Shown piece after piece: positions 1 to 7,936 of a DNA stretch of 61,447 nucleotides (its first letter is position 1; each line of letters opens with the position of its first letter). The stretch comes from Coriobacteriales bacterium (GTDB lineage Bacteria > Actinomycetota > Coriobacteriia > Coriobacteriales > Atopobiaceae), in the NCBI GenBank assembly GCA_030529625.1, contig JAUMWN010000005.1:1-61447 (forward strand). Direction: 5' to 3'. The translations under genes were made by a program, and so were the position numbers. The notes beneath the pieces are model-generated. The model saw nothing but the letters and a program-made list of their open reading frames with translations. It did no database searches and had not been told where the DNA came from.

Positions 1-458
1 ACGCCCGTGAGCTTGAACGCCTTGAGCGCCTTGGTGTACATGAGGTGCGGTCCCACGCACATGTCCACGTACTCGCCCTGCTTGTAGAAGGTGATGCGGG
101 CGTCGGGGTCCAGGTCGCCAATGTGCTCGACCTTGTACTTCTCTCCCCGCTCCTGCATGTGGGCGATGGCCTCCTCGCGCGGAAGCTCGTAGGTTTGGAA
201 CTTGAGGTTCTCCTTGCAGATCTTGCGCATCTCGGCCTCGATGGCGGGGAAGTCGTCCTCGCTCACCTTGGTGCCCTCGGGCAGGTCCACGTCGTAATAA
301 AAGCCGTTGTCGGTGGCGGGACCGTAGGCGAAGTCTGCCTCGGGATACAGGCGCTTTATGGCCTGCGCAAGAATGTGCGCGGCGCTATGACGGATAACGT
401 GCAGCTCCTCAGCCTCATCGATGGCATCCACGTGCCCGTCGTTGAACAGTACCTTCAT
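1..458 (-). CDS. thrS: threonyl-tRNA synthetase, N-terminal part (runs off the left edge)
   Basis: Charges tRNA-Thr with threonine in the cytoplasm. The reverse-strand product begins MKVLFNDGHVDAI and carries the HIRHSAAHILAQAIKRL segment of the ThrRS editing/second additional domain, followed by FYYDVDLPEGTKVSEDDFP and the CVGPHL motif near the truncated end. About 152 codons are visible, so only the N-terminal and editing region lies in the window and the catalytic core is outside. An AGAGGAG ribosome site sits 6-8 nt before the ATG at 456-458. A TAGACT -10-like hexamer at 490-495 is the nearest promoter candidate. No T-box leader motif was found upstream. Confidence 0.93.
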   Translation of the reverse strand, partial: MKVLFNDGHVDAIDEAEELHVIRHSAAHILAQAIKRLYPEADFAYGPATDNGFYYDVDLPEGTKVSEDDFPAIEAEMRKICKENLKFQTYELPREEAIAHMQERGEKYKVEHIGDLDPDARITFYKQGEYVDMCVGPHLMYTKALKAFKLTG

Positions 459-560
459 GTTTTTCTCCTCTACGTGCGGAAACTGTTACAGTCTACCGCA
501 AATCGCTCACCTCATGGCAGGCAAACATCAGACTTGTGAAGGATGGCGCAAATGCGCCTG

Positions 561-766
561 TGCGACTCTCGTGGCAATCAAACGAAATCACGAGTCGCAC
601 CACGGGACGAACGGTTTTAGCTGGGATGGCGAGTGGTGCCATGGCGGACGGGCGCTTTCTGCTGGGATAGCGAGTGGTGCGACAAAATCTGTCAAGAATG
701 CGAGTGGTGACAGGCACGACTCGCATTCTCGGCAGATTTGGTGGCACGACTCGCGATCACAGCAGA
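561..766. repeat. nested palindromic repeat, copy 1
   Basis: The divergent thrS/DUF2804 spacer (459-955) is largely filled by an imperfect palindrome centred near 713. The left arm has about four units of the form CTGCTGGGAT + GCGAGTGGTG. The right arm has two units in reverse complement, GCACGACTCGCATTCTCGGCAGA and GTGGCACGACTCGCGATC-ACAGCAGA. The innermost stem (about 688-734) pairs AATGCGAGT with ACTCGCATT. A separate small hairpin, TGCGACTC...GAGTCGCA, lies at 561-600. The centre (GAGTGGTGAC-R-GGCAC) is shared with the copy at 57060-57250. No ORF here looks real. Function is unknown. Confidence 0.75.
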
Positions 767-955
767 TGCCCGTGTTCCAGCCGCTGAGACTGCGCTTCAT
801 GAAGCGGAGTTAGGGTTTGAGAGAACAAGTTGTACCAGAGGTTTTTGCCTGGGCACACGCTTGGGCGCATACGGCAGGCGATGCCTTACGCTCAGGTCGC
901 AAGCCTTGGCGTATACTCAAAGTAAATACGAGCAATCGTCCACAAGGAGGGCGCC

Positions 956-1999
956 ATGAGCACCAATCACCTCATCACCGGAAGCGGATCCCTGTTGGAC
1001 GAGGAGGGCCGGCTGAGGGAGGCCGGATATGCGCTCCAGCCTCCGTTTGAGTACTCCCATGAGCGCATCGCCGCACATCCCATGCGCATAAAGGATTGGG
1101 ACTATTATCTGGTTCAGGACGCAGAGTACGCCGTGGCCCTCACCTTTTCGGACTTGGGCTACATTGGGCTTGTCTCGGCCAGCGTGATGCACTTCCCCAC
1201 TCGCACGTTTAAGACCACGAGCGAGCTTGTGCTCATGCCCCTTGGTAGCATGGGCCTGCCCACGAGCTCGAACGAGGGAGACGTGGTATGGTCCAACAAA
1301 CGCTGCCGCGTGTCGTTTGCGCACGTGCCTGGCGGGCGTCGGCTCTCGTTCTTTATGGCACGCTTTGACAAGGACCAGGATCTGGACGTGGAGCTGTATC
1401 TTGACCAGGTGCCACAGGACTCAATGGTTATTTGCACCCCATGGCCCAATAATCCCAAAGCGTTCTACTACAACCAAAAGATCCTGGGCATGCGTGCACG
1501 AGGCGGCTTTAGGCGTGGTGCCGAGTTCCATGAGTTCTGTGCGGACGAGGCGCTGGGGCTGCTTGACTGGGGTCGTGGCGTGTGGACCTACGACAACGTG
1601 TGGTACTGGGCAGCGGCCCAGGGGCATGTGGACGGGCACGTGGTGGCGCTCAACCTGGGATATGGCTTTGGCGACACGACCGCCGCAAGCGAGAACATGG
1701 CCTTTGTGGATGGCGTCGCTCATAAGCTGGGACGTGTTGACTTTGGCATTCCATGCTCAGACGGCGAGGGCTACGCATACCTGGACCCCTGGCACGTCAC
1801 CGACGACGAGGGCCGCCTGGACCTGCGGTTTGACCCCACCATCGATCGTGTGGACACCATAAACGTGGTGGGTGTCGTGCAGAGCGACCAGCATCAGGTG
1901 TTTGGCGCGCTCACGGGTACTATCGTGCTGGATGACGGTACCGCGTTGCACGTGGAAGGCCTGCCAGCCTCGGCCGAGCACATACACAACCGCTACTAG
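956..1999 (+). CDS. DUF2804 family protein
   Basis: Uncharacterised cytoplasmic protein of 347 residues, the usual length for DUF2804 proteins. Family-like features are the GLLDWGRGVWTYDNVWYWA block around residues 200-220 and a C-terminal run of beta-strand-rich sequence with WHVTDDEGRLDLRFDP. It has no signal peptide and no membrane segment. The start is fixed by a strong AAGGAGG 6 nt before the ATG. A TATACT -10-like box at 912-917 could drive it. The next gene follows 58 nt downstream on the same strand. No enzymatic role can be assigned from sequence. Confidence 0.8.
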   Translation: MSTNHLITGSGSLLDEEGRLREAGYALQPPFEYSHERIAAHPMRIKDWDYYLVQDAEYAVALTFSDLGYIGLVSASVMHFPTRTFKTTSELVLMPLGSMGLPTSSNEGDVVWSNKRCRVSFAHVPGGRRLSFFMARFDKDQDLDVELYLDQVPQDSMVICTPWPNNPKAFYYNQKILGMRARGGFRRGAEFHEFCADEALGLLDWGRGVWTYDNVWYWAAAQGHVDGHVVALNLGYGFGDTTAASENMAFVDGVAHKLGRVDFGIPCSDGEGYAYLDPWHVTDDEGRLDLRFDPTIDRVDTINVVGVVQSDQHQVFGALTGTIVLDDGTALHVEGLPASAEHIHNRY

Positions 2000-2057
2000 T
2001 GAACATGAGCGCTAAAGCAAAGGAAGCAATCGGGGCACCTTGACCTTGGAAAGGACT

Positions 2058-2843
2058 ATGAGTATGGATCGACAACGGGCGCAAGCGACGTTTAACGAGT
2101 ACGTGAGCGCCTATGATCCTCACAACCCGCGCATTGCACTCAAGGTTGCCCACACGCTGCGCGTGGCACAACTGTGCGACATCATAGCGAAGGCATGCGG
2201 GCCGGATGAGGCAAACCTCGCAAACAAGGATGTGGACCTTGCCTGGCTGTGCGGAATCCTTCATGACATTGGCCGCTTCGAGCAGGTGCGACGCTACGAC
2301 ACATTTAACGACGCGATGTCGGTGAGCCATGCGACTCTGGGCATAGAGGTCCTGTTTGCCAGCGATGCGGACTTGTTGCGACGCTTCGTGCGCGATGACT
2401 CACATGACGAGCTCATCCGCGACGTGGTGGCAACGCACAGCGACTATCGCCTGCCAAATACGTTCGACGAGCGCACGACAACCTTTTGCAACGTACTTCG
2501 CGATGCAGACAAGATTGACATCCTCAAGGTCAACTGCATCTGCCCCATTCAGGACATATATGGCGTGAGCGAATGGGACATGGAGCACAGCGAGCTCTCC
2601 CCTGCCGTAATTGATGCGTTCTACGAGCGACGCACGGTTCCCAGGGACATTCGACAGTATCCGGCCGACATCCTAGTAGGGCACATCTGCTTTGCGTGGG
2701 AGCTGGTGTTTGAGCAGAGCCGTCGGGTGATGCGCGAACAGGGCTACCTCGCGCAAATGCTTTCGCGCCGGTTCGCCAACGAGCGAACACGGCGCGAGTT
2801 TGCCAGCATGGCGCAGTTTATGCGCGCAGAGCTCAATATGTAG
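2058..2843 (+). CDS. HD-domain phosphohydrolase
   Basis: Predicted metal-dependent phosphohydrolase of 261 residues. The HD signature is present: the first His lies in VAHTLRVAQLC, the central HD pair in GILHDIGRFEQVRRYD, and a downstream Asp in NVLRDADKIDILKVN. The substrate (nucleotide or other phosphoester) is not evident, and there is no synthetase or RelA partner domain. GGAAAGG at 2048-2054 precedes ATGs at 2058 and 2064, and either could be used. A TTG at 2040 is a less likely start. It probably shares a transcript with the DUF2804 gene and ends 12 nt from the convergent zinc-ribbon gene. Confidence 0.8.
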   Translation: MSMDRQRAQATFNEYVSAYDPHNPRIALKVAHTLRVAQLCDIIAKACGPDEANLANKDVDLAWLCGILHDIGRFEQVRRYDTFNDAMSVSHATLGIEVLFASDADLLRRFVRDDSHDELIRDVVATHSDYRLPNTFDERTTTFCNVLRDADKIDILKVNCICPIQDIYGVSEWDMEHSELSPAVIDAFYERRTVPRDIRQYPADILVGHICFAWELVFEQSRRVMREQGYLAQMLSRRFANERTRREFASMAQFMRAELNM

Positions 2844-2855
2844 GACGTACAGAGC

Positions 2856-3287
2856 CTACTGTATGCGCGTGCGGCAGTAGGGGCACACCTTCCAGTCGGC
2901 GTTGAGCGGACGATGACAGGTGGGGCACACGTTGCGCACCTGGGTGTTGCAGATGGGGCACACCACAAAGTCACGGTCAATCGACGCGCCACACTTAGGG
3001 CACAGACCATAGTGCGAGAGCTGATGCTCTCGCAGGGCAATGTCCAAGTCCTGTTCCTCACGGTCAATGAGATAGGAGCTTGGGCGCAGAATGACATACG
3101 CCAATATGCCCACGATGGGTACCACGGCAATGATGGCCCACAGCCATCTGGGCTCAGCACCCCTGCGAGCCGCGTCGCGAATAACATAAATAATAGACAA
3201 GAGATAGACTGATACCACGCACACCACCATGAGAATAAGTACCATGGTGACCTCTGGCGTAATGAGCTGCTTAAACAGTTCGCTCAT
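2856..3287 (-). CDS. membrane protein with PLDc_N-like hairpin and C-terminal double zinc ribbon
   Basis: The 143-residue product has two predicted membrane helices (about residues 13-36 and 46-67) of the PLDc_N type seen in cardiolipin synthase-like proteins. A hydrophilic cytoplasmic tail follows with four CxxC knuckles: CPKCG, CPICN, CPTCH and CPYCR. These can form two zinc ribbons. No HKD catalytic motif is present, so it is not a phospholipase. It may anchor a zinc-ribbon interaction module at the membrane. AAAGGAG lies 10 nt before the ATG. It is convergent with the HD-domain gene. Confidence 0.75.
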   Translation of the reverse strand: MSELFKQLITPEVTMVLILMVVCVVSVYLLSIIYVIRDAARRGAEPRWLWAIIAVVPIVGILAYVILRPSSYLIDREEQDLDIALREHQLSHYGLCPKCGASIDRDFVVCPICNTQVRNVCPTCHRPLNADWKVCPYCRTRIQ

Positions 3288-3405
3288 GGGTTGTGGCTCC
3301 TTTGTCCTGCGTTTTAACTACATGATTATGGGGTCGATTGTACTACACCCCACAGGACTTGTGGATGAGAACCTCACACTTTGCATCATGGGGCACGGTC
3401 CCGGG

Positions 3406-3504
3406 GTGTCCCTTAGGGAAGAGGCGCCTTTGTGACACTTGGCAAGACATGCCGTGGCTCGAGGGTTACCTGACGTGTCCCAAAGGTTCTTCCCTAAGGG
3501 ACAC
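3406..3504. repeat. GTGTCC/GGGAAGAGG inverted-repeat element, copy A
   Basis: A 99-bp palindromic element. Its terminal arms, GTGTCCCTTAGGGAAGA... and ...TCTTCCCTAAGGGACAC, flank a central stretch of about 36 nt. Compared with copy B at 12178-12279 the centre matches only as reverse complement (shared GCCACGGCATG and AACCCT), so this copy is inserted in the opposite orientation. It sits in the spacer between two divergent genes. No ORF or transposase is inside. Confidence 0.75.
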
Positions 3505-3576
3505 ACGAAGCGAACGTCCTATCTGTGTTTGTTATACTTTCCCCATAGGTAGACGCTGCCGTTGTGAGGAAATGCC

Positions 3577-5340
3577 ATGCGCGAGGGACTCATTTACACG
3601 AACGACAATTGCATTGGGTGCAATAAGTGCGTGCGCATTTGCAGCTCGTTTGGCGCAAGCGTGTCCAAGCAAGGGCCGGATAAGACAGCCATACGAATAA
3701 ACAGCGATCGATGCATCGTATGTGGGGCGTGTGTGGACGTATGTGGCCATGAGGCGCGGCAGTATTTGGATGACACGGAGCGGTTCTTCTGTGACCTTGC
3801 CAACGGCGAGCCCATATCCGTTCTCGTCGCGCCGGCATTTGCCGCGAAGTACCCCAACAGCTATCGCAATATGCTGGGGACCCTGCGGCGCATGGGAGTA
3901 AAACAGGTGATTCCCGTCTCGCTTGGAGCCGACATCTGTACCTGGGCATACATCAAGTGCATGCAGGACAACGCGGAATCGTCACTCATCTCGACCTCGT
4001 GTCCTGTGGTCGTCTCGTACATCGAGCATTGGATGCCTAGCCTTATTTCCCGTCTTATGCCCGTAAAGAGCCCGCTCATGTGCATCGCCACATATTGCAG
4101 GGAAGAGCTGGGCATTACCGACAGGCTTGCATTTGTGGGTCCCTGCATCGCAAAGTCGCTGGAAACGCAGCGCTATCCTGACCTCGTACAGTACAACGTC
4201 ACGTTTCCCAAGCTCATCGAACGTTTGGAGAACGAGGAGCGCGGCGACGTCAGCGACTTCGACGACATCCCGTACGGCTTGGGATCGTACTATCCCGCCC
4301 CAGGTGGCCTTGCCGACAACGTGCGCTGGCTGTTGGGGGACGACGTCTCGGTGCGTGTGGTGTCGGGAAAGACCTACCTGTACGAGCGTTTTGAGCGCGG
4401 CAGACACGGAATTTTCTCGCAGGGGCTTCCCTACGCGCTGGTCGACGCACTCAACTGCACTGAAGGCTGCATTGAGGGAACGGCACGGCTCCGGTACGAG
4501 AGTGACGAGGTAGGCCTTGCGCACATCCAACGCATTCGCTCCGGGAGCAAGAGCACAGACCCTGACTCGCCATGGAATCCCAACCTCACTCCGCAAGAGC
4601 GCCTAGAACGCCTCAATGCCCAGTTTGCCAATCTGAGCTTGGACTCCTACAGGGCTCACTTCGTGGATCAAGGCGATCTGTGTGCAGTTCAGGTGCCCAG
4701 CGAGGAGGAACTGCAGGAGGTCTTTCGCACGTTGCACAAGACCGACGAGCCCTCACAACAAATCAACTGCTCGGCCTGCGGGTACGAGACGTGCATGGAA
4801 ATGGCGGTGGCCATACACAATGGGTTCAACAGCCGCTACAACTGCGTGTACTTCGAGAAGGAGGAGTCAATACGCCTCACGCGCATGTCCTACACAGACC
4901 AGCTCACCGGCGTGCTCAACCGCAACGCGCTCGAGTCCATTGGCACCGAACTCTATGGTAAGGGCCACTCCCTCGCCCTTGTCGTAACCGACGTGAACGG
5001 GCTCAAGCGGGAGAACGACACGAAAGGCCATGGGGCAGGTGACCGTATGATCGTGTCTACGGCGCGTGCGTTGGCAAACTGCTTTGGGTGTGATCGCGTG
5101 TTTAGGACGGGCGGCGACGAGTTCCTGGCAATCCTGCAGGACCACGCCAAGAACGAGGTCGAGGAAGGCATCGACGAGGTTAAGGCGCACCTCGCCACAT
5201 TGGACATAAGCGCATCGATGGGCATGGCGTATGAGGAAGCGTTCTCGGGAGCGTTCGACCCCCTGCTCAAGCTGGCTGACTCCCGCATGTACGAGGACAA
5301 GGCGCGTTACTACAAGGAGCACGGCAGCGCCCGTGGATAG
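3577..5340 (+). CDS. [FeFe]-hydrogenase-like iron-sulfur sensor fused to a GGDEF diguanylate cyclase
   Basis: 587 residues with four parts. (1) Two ferredoxin-type 4Fe-4S sites, C12-C15-C18-C22 and C46-C49-C52-C56. (2) A hydrogenase large-subunit-like domain (about 80-340) with the four H-cluster-type cysteines: C142 in TSCPVV, C190 in GPCIAK, and C294/C298 in NCTEGCIEG. (3) An FeS domain with C398-x2-C401-x4-C406-x16-C423. (4) A GGDEF domain (about 440-585) with DQLTGVLNR, TDVNGLKREND and intact RTGGDEF (512-516). The upstream part resembles HsfB-type sensory hydrogenase homologues. The output would be cyclic di-GMP made from GTP. The usual RxxD inhibitory site before GGDEF is absent (FGCD instead). 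It is a soluble protein with no membrane segment. Confidence 0.85.
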   Translation: MREGLIYTNDNCIGCNKCVRICSSFGASVSKQGPDKTAIRINSDRCIVCGACVDVCGHEARQYLDDTERFFCDLANGEPISVLVAPAFAAKYPNSYRNMLGTLRRMGVKQVIPVSLGADICTWAYIKCMQDNAESSLISTSCPVVVSYIEHWMPSLISRLMPVKSPLMCIATYCREELGITDRLAFVGPCIAKSLETQRYPDLVQYNVTFPKLIERLENEERGDVSDFDDIPYGLGSYYPAPGGLADNVRWLLGDDVSVRVVSGKTYLYERFERGRHGIFSQGLPYALVDALNCTEGCIEGTARLRYESDEVGLAHIQRIRSGSKSTDPDSPWNPNLTPQERLERLNAQFANLSLDSYRAHFVDQGDLCAVQVPSEEELQEVFRTLHKTDEPSQQINCSACGYETCMEMAVAIHNGFNSRYNCVYFEKEESIRLTRMSYTDQLTGVLNRNALESIGTELYGKGHSLALVVTDVNGLKRENDTKGHGAGDRMIVSTARALANCFGCDRVFRTGGDEFLAILQDHAKNEVEEGIDEVKAHLATLDISASMGMAYEEAFSGAFDPLLKLADSRMYEDKARYYKEHGSARG

Positions 5341-5347
5341 CGCTCAA

Positions 5348-5418
5348 CTGAGAAAAGGGGCCAAAACCCCTTTTCTCAGTATTGGCACAGAATGGGAAAA
5401 GGGGTTTGGCCCCTTTTC
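5348..5418. terminator. paired convergent terminator hairpins
   Basis: Two near-copies of one palindrome lie between convergent genes. CTGAGAAAAGGGG pairs with CCCCTTTTCTCAG at 5348-5379, and GAAAAGGGG pairs with CCCCTTTTC at 5396-5418. The A-rich and T-rich flanks give a U-run in both directions. The second hairpin ends directly against the queD stop codon. They very likely terminate both the sensor gene and the folate operon. Confidence 0.8.
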
Positions 5419-5847
5419 TCATCGCGCCGCAGGTTTGTAGATTGCGCAGTTGTTGGGGGTCTCGTACAGGTCCACCTGCGACACGGGCAGGCCATCGCTG
5501 GTGAGCCGATCGCACACGTAGCGGGCGAGGTTCTCGGCTGTGGTGCGAAACGGCAGGACGGTGAGCGAGAAGCCCTCTTGCTTCAGGCAGTCCATGGTCT
5601 GTTGGGACAGCGAGCCCTCCTCCACGAGGAAGGTGTGGTCAAGCTCCTTGGCAATGGCACGAACCGTGCGCTTGAACACGCCAAAGTCAATCACCATGTC
5701 GCGCATGGTTCCTTCTGCCTGCAACTGCTCCTGCTCAACGTACACCACCATGCGCCAGCGGTGGCCATGGAGGTTCTCGCATTTGCCGTAGTAGTCGGTG
5801 AGGAAGTGCGCGCTGTCAAAGCTCGCCTCCGTCTTGAGCCCGAACAT
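5419..5847 (-). CDS. queD: 6-carboxytetrahydropterin synthase (QueD / PTPS family)
   Basis: Tunnel-fold enzyme acting on the GTP cyclohydrolase product 7,8-dihydroneopterin triphosphate. QueD makes 6-carboxytetrahydropterin for queuosine. Zinc ligands are the His in DSAHFL and both His of LHGH. The catalytic Cys lies in GKCENLHGH, and the conserved ETPNN closes the protein. The residue after the Cys is Glu, and folate-branch PTPS-III enzymes are known to use Glu at this site. The start at 5847 is chosen because GGAGGA lies 5 nt upstream. An in-frame ATG at 5880 lacks a site. It is the last gene of the folate operon, 39 nt after folC. Confidence 0.88.
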   Translation of the reverse strand: MFGLKTEASFDSAHFLTDYYGKCENLHGHRWRMVVYVEQEQLQAEGTMRDMVIDFGVFKRTVRAIAKELDHTFLVEEGSLSQQTMDCLKQEGFSLTVLPFRTTAENLARYVCDRLTSDGLPVSQVDLYETPNNCAIYKPAAR

Positions 5848-5886
5848 ATCTCCTCCAAATCGTTGGGTGGAAAGACGCACTTGGCA

Positions 5887-7296
5887 TCATCTATACAGGG
5901 CGGCAACCTCACCGGCCGTGGTGATGGAGCCGCAGGCCACGAAGGGTTCGTGCTCGAGCAGCCCAACCGCCTCCTCCAGGCGCTCGCACACCGCCTTGGG
6001 CTCCACGCCATGGGCCCTAAACGCCTGGGCGAGCGAATGTGCCGAGCATGCGCGTGCCGACGACGTTCGGGTAACGACGACATGGGGAAACGCAGGTGCG
6101 AGCAGGGACACGATGCCATCCACGTCCTTGTCGGCGAGCACGGCACAGAGCAGGGTGGGACGCCGCTCCACGTTAGGCTCCATGGCATCTATTGCCTCAA
6201 GGAACACTCCCACCGACTGCGGATTGTGGCAGGCGTCCACAAGACCTAATGGGTTGTCTCGCACGACGTCGAACCTGCCGGGCGTGGGACACGAGCGAAT
6301 CGACTCGACGAGCTGTACCGCGTCAAGCGCATGGCCTACATACGATTCGGCCAATGCGACCGCACAGGCAATGTTTGCCGCTTGGTAGGCGGGCTTGATG
6401 GCACGAAGGCTTACGTAGGTGGCGTGCGGTGTGCGCACGGTAAGCTCCAGGGGCGTACCTAGGCTCGCGGGCCGAGCGGTGATGGCAAACGTCGCACACG
6501 CAAGGTCGTCATGAGTTCGCGGTGCGCCAGGATGCACGATCGAGCGTACGTCCTGCTCGTGGGTCGCGCGCACGAGCAACGGCCGCACGTCCTGCTCACG
6601 CGCCTGGTCCAAGAACACGTCCTCCACCGATGGCGGCGTGCAGGTACCCACACCGAGCACGCAGGTCCTGCCGTTGCGAATCACGGCGGCCTTCTCGTGA
6701 GCGATCTGCTCGAGCGTGTCTCCCAGAATGCGGGTATGGTCAAGGCCGATGCCCGTGACCGCGACGGAGCGTATGGACTTTGCGGCGCTCGTGGCGTCCC
6801 ACCTGCCGCCCATACCCACCTCAAGTACCGCGACGTCTATGCCGCGCAACGCATACACCACACATGCGGCTACCGTGAGCGTGTCGAACTCGGTTACGTC
6901 GTAGGGCGTAAGGCCCTGCTGCGCTCGTCGACGGTTGATGCGCTCCCCCGCCTCGCATGCCGCGGCGACCCCCAGTGCAAAGTCCTCGCGGCTGACGGGC
7001 GATCCGCCAATTTCCATGCGCTCGGTGTAGTCGATGAGCTGAGGGCTGGTGTAGAGACCCACGCGCCTGCCCTCGCCGGTAAGTATGCGAGCCGTGTAGC
7101 GTGCCGTGGAGGTCTTGCCATTGGTGCCAGCTATCTGCACGCAGTCATAGCAGAGGTCGGGGTCGCCAAGCTCGGCAAGCATCTCCTCCACCGTCTCCAG
7201 CAACGGACAGATGCCCAATACGACAAGACCATTTACGTACGCAAGAGCTTCGTCGTAGGTGAGCCGGGGTATCTCAAAGGGTATGGTGTAGGCCAT
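5887..7296 (-). CDS. folC: bifunctional folylpolyglutamate synthase / dihydrofolate synthase
   Basis: Mur-ligase-family enzyme that adds glutamate to dihydropteroate and to folates, using ATP. The 469-residue product has the P-loop GTNGKT at residues 57-62, the downstream FDTLTVAA and VLEVGMGGRWDAT blocks, and LGLDHT-like GIGLDHTRILGDTLEQIA. These are typical of FolC. The start at 7296 (MAYTIPFEIPRL) has AAAGGA upstream. The open frame extends further back to 7410, into the folE 3' end, but that part is not family-like. It lies between folE and queD, so folate synthesis and polyglutamylation are co-expressed. Confidence 0.93.
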   Translation of the reverse strand: MAYTIPFEIPRLTYDEALAYVNGLVVLGICPLLETVEEMLAELGDPDLCYDCVQIAGTNGKTSTARYTARILTGEGRRVGLYTSPQLIDYTERMEIGGSPVSREDFALGVAAACEAGERINRRRAQQGLTPYDVTEFDTLTVAACVVYALRGIDVAVLEVGMGGRWDATSAAKSIRSVAVTGIGLDHTRILGDTLEQIAHEKAAVIRNGRTCVLGVGTCTPPSVEDVFLDQAREQDVRPLLVRATHEQDVRSIVHPGAPRTHDDLACATFAITARPASLGTPLELTVRTPHATYVSLRAIKPAYQAANIACAVALAESYVGHALDAVQLVESIRSCPTPGRFDVVRDNPLGLVDACHNPQSVGVFLEAIDAMEPNVERRPTLLCAVLADKDVDGIVSLLAPAFPHVVVTRTSSARACSAHSLAQAFRAHGVEPKAVCERLEEAVGLLEHEPFVACGSITTAGEVAALYR

Positions 7297-7348
7297 ACTG
7301 GGTCCTTTCAAAGCATGAGAAGCACGCAGGTTATTTCCTGGCGCTTCC

Positions 7349-7936
7349 TTAGAGCCCAATGAGTCGCAGCGCCTCCTCGCGCGCCTTGAGGTCGGTCTCG
7401 AACCAGCCACGCACTGCCGAGGTGACGGTCTTTGAGCCTGCGGCGCGCACGCCTCGCATGTTCATGCATGAGTGCTCGGCCTCAAGTACCACCAGCACGC
7501 CGTGCGGCTTGAGTCGGTCTTGCATCGCGTCGGCAATCTGCTGGGTAAGGCGCTCCTGAAGTTGCGGTCGCTGTGCGTAGCCGCGCACGCACCGGGCTAT
7601 CTTGGAAAGCCCGGTGATCCTCCCGTTCTGCGGTAGGTAGCACACGTGGGCGAGGCCGGTAAACGGCAACAGGTGGTGCTCGCACATGGAGGCGAAGGGG
7701 ATGTCCTTCACAATTACCATGTCCTCGTTTCCTGGCTCGTTAAACTTCTTGAGCAGATGTTGCGACGGGTCCTCCTGCATGCCGCCAAAGATCTCCTGGC
7801 AGGCGCGCGCCACTCGGTCGGGCGTGTCCAGCAGGCCCTCGCGGTTTGGGTCGTCCCCAATGGCACTCAACAATTCACGAACCGCACGAACGACGCGGTC
7901 GTAGTCCAGATTTCCGTAGTCGAGTTGCTCGCTCAT
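7349..7936 (-). CDS. folE: GTP cyclohydrolase I
   Basis: Converts GTP to 7,8-dihydroneopterin triphosphate, the first pterin intermediate for folate and queuosine. The 195-residue protein shows the zinc/catalytic signature [12 protein letters not shown], a C-terminal Cys in HSCMNMRGV as the other zinc ligand, and [15 protein letters not shown]. This is the zinc-dependent type IA enzyme, not FolE2. The ATG overlaps the folD stop by 4 nt (ATGA) and GAGGAGG lies 10 nt upstream. The longer frame starting at 7966 is rejected. Confidence 0.95.
   Translation of the reverse strand: MSEQLDYGNLDYDRVVRAVRELLSAIGDDPNREGLLDTPDRVARACQEIFGGMQEDPSQHLLKKFNEPGNEDMVIVKDIPFASMCEHHLLPFTGLAHVCYLPQNGRITGLSKIARCVRGYAQRPQLQERLTQQIADAMQDRLKPHGVLVVLEAEHSCMNMRGVRAAGSKTVTSAVRGWFETDLKAREEALRLIGL

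Noticed and set aside
459-560. T-box leader for thrS
   Set aside because: No AGGGTGGNACCGCG-type antiterminator sequence is present upstream of thrS. The same search before leuS was also negative.
561-766. Repeat units considered as a CRISPR array
   Set aside because: Units are inverted about a centre, spacing is irregular and the fillers are related to each other. There are no cas genes in the window.
7297-7410. N-terminal extension of folC
   Set aside because: The extra 38 codons overlap the folE 3' end, are Arg-rich and lack a ribosome site. The start at 7296 has one.
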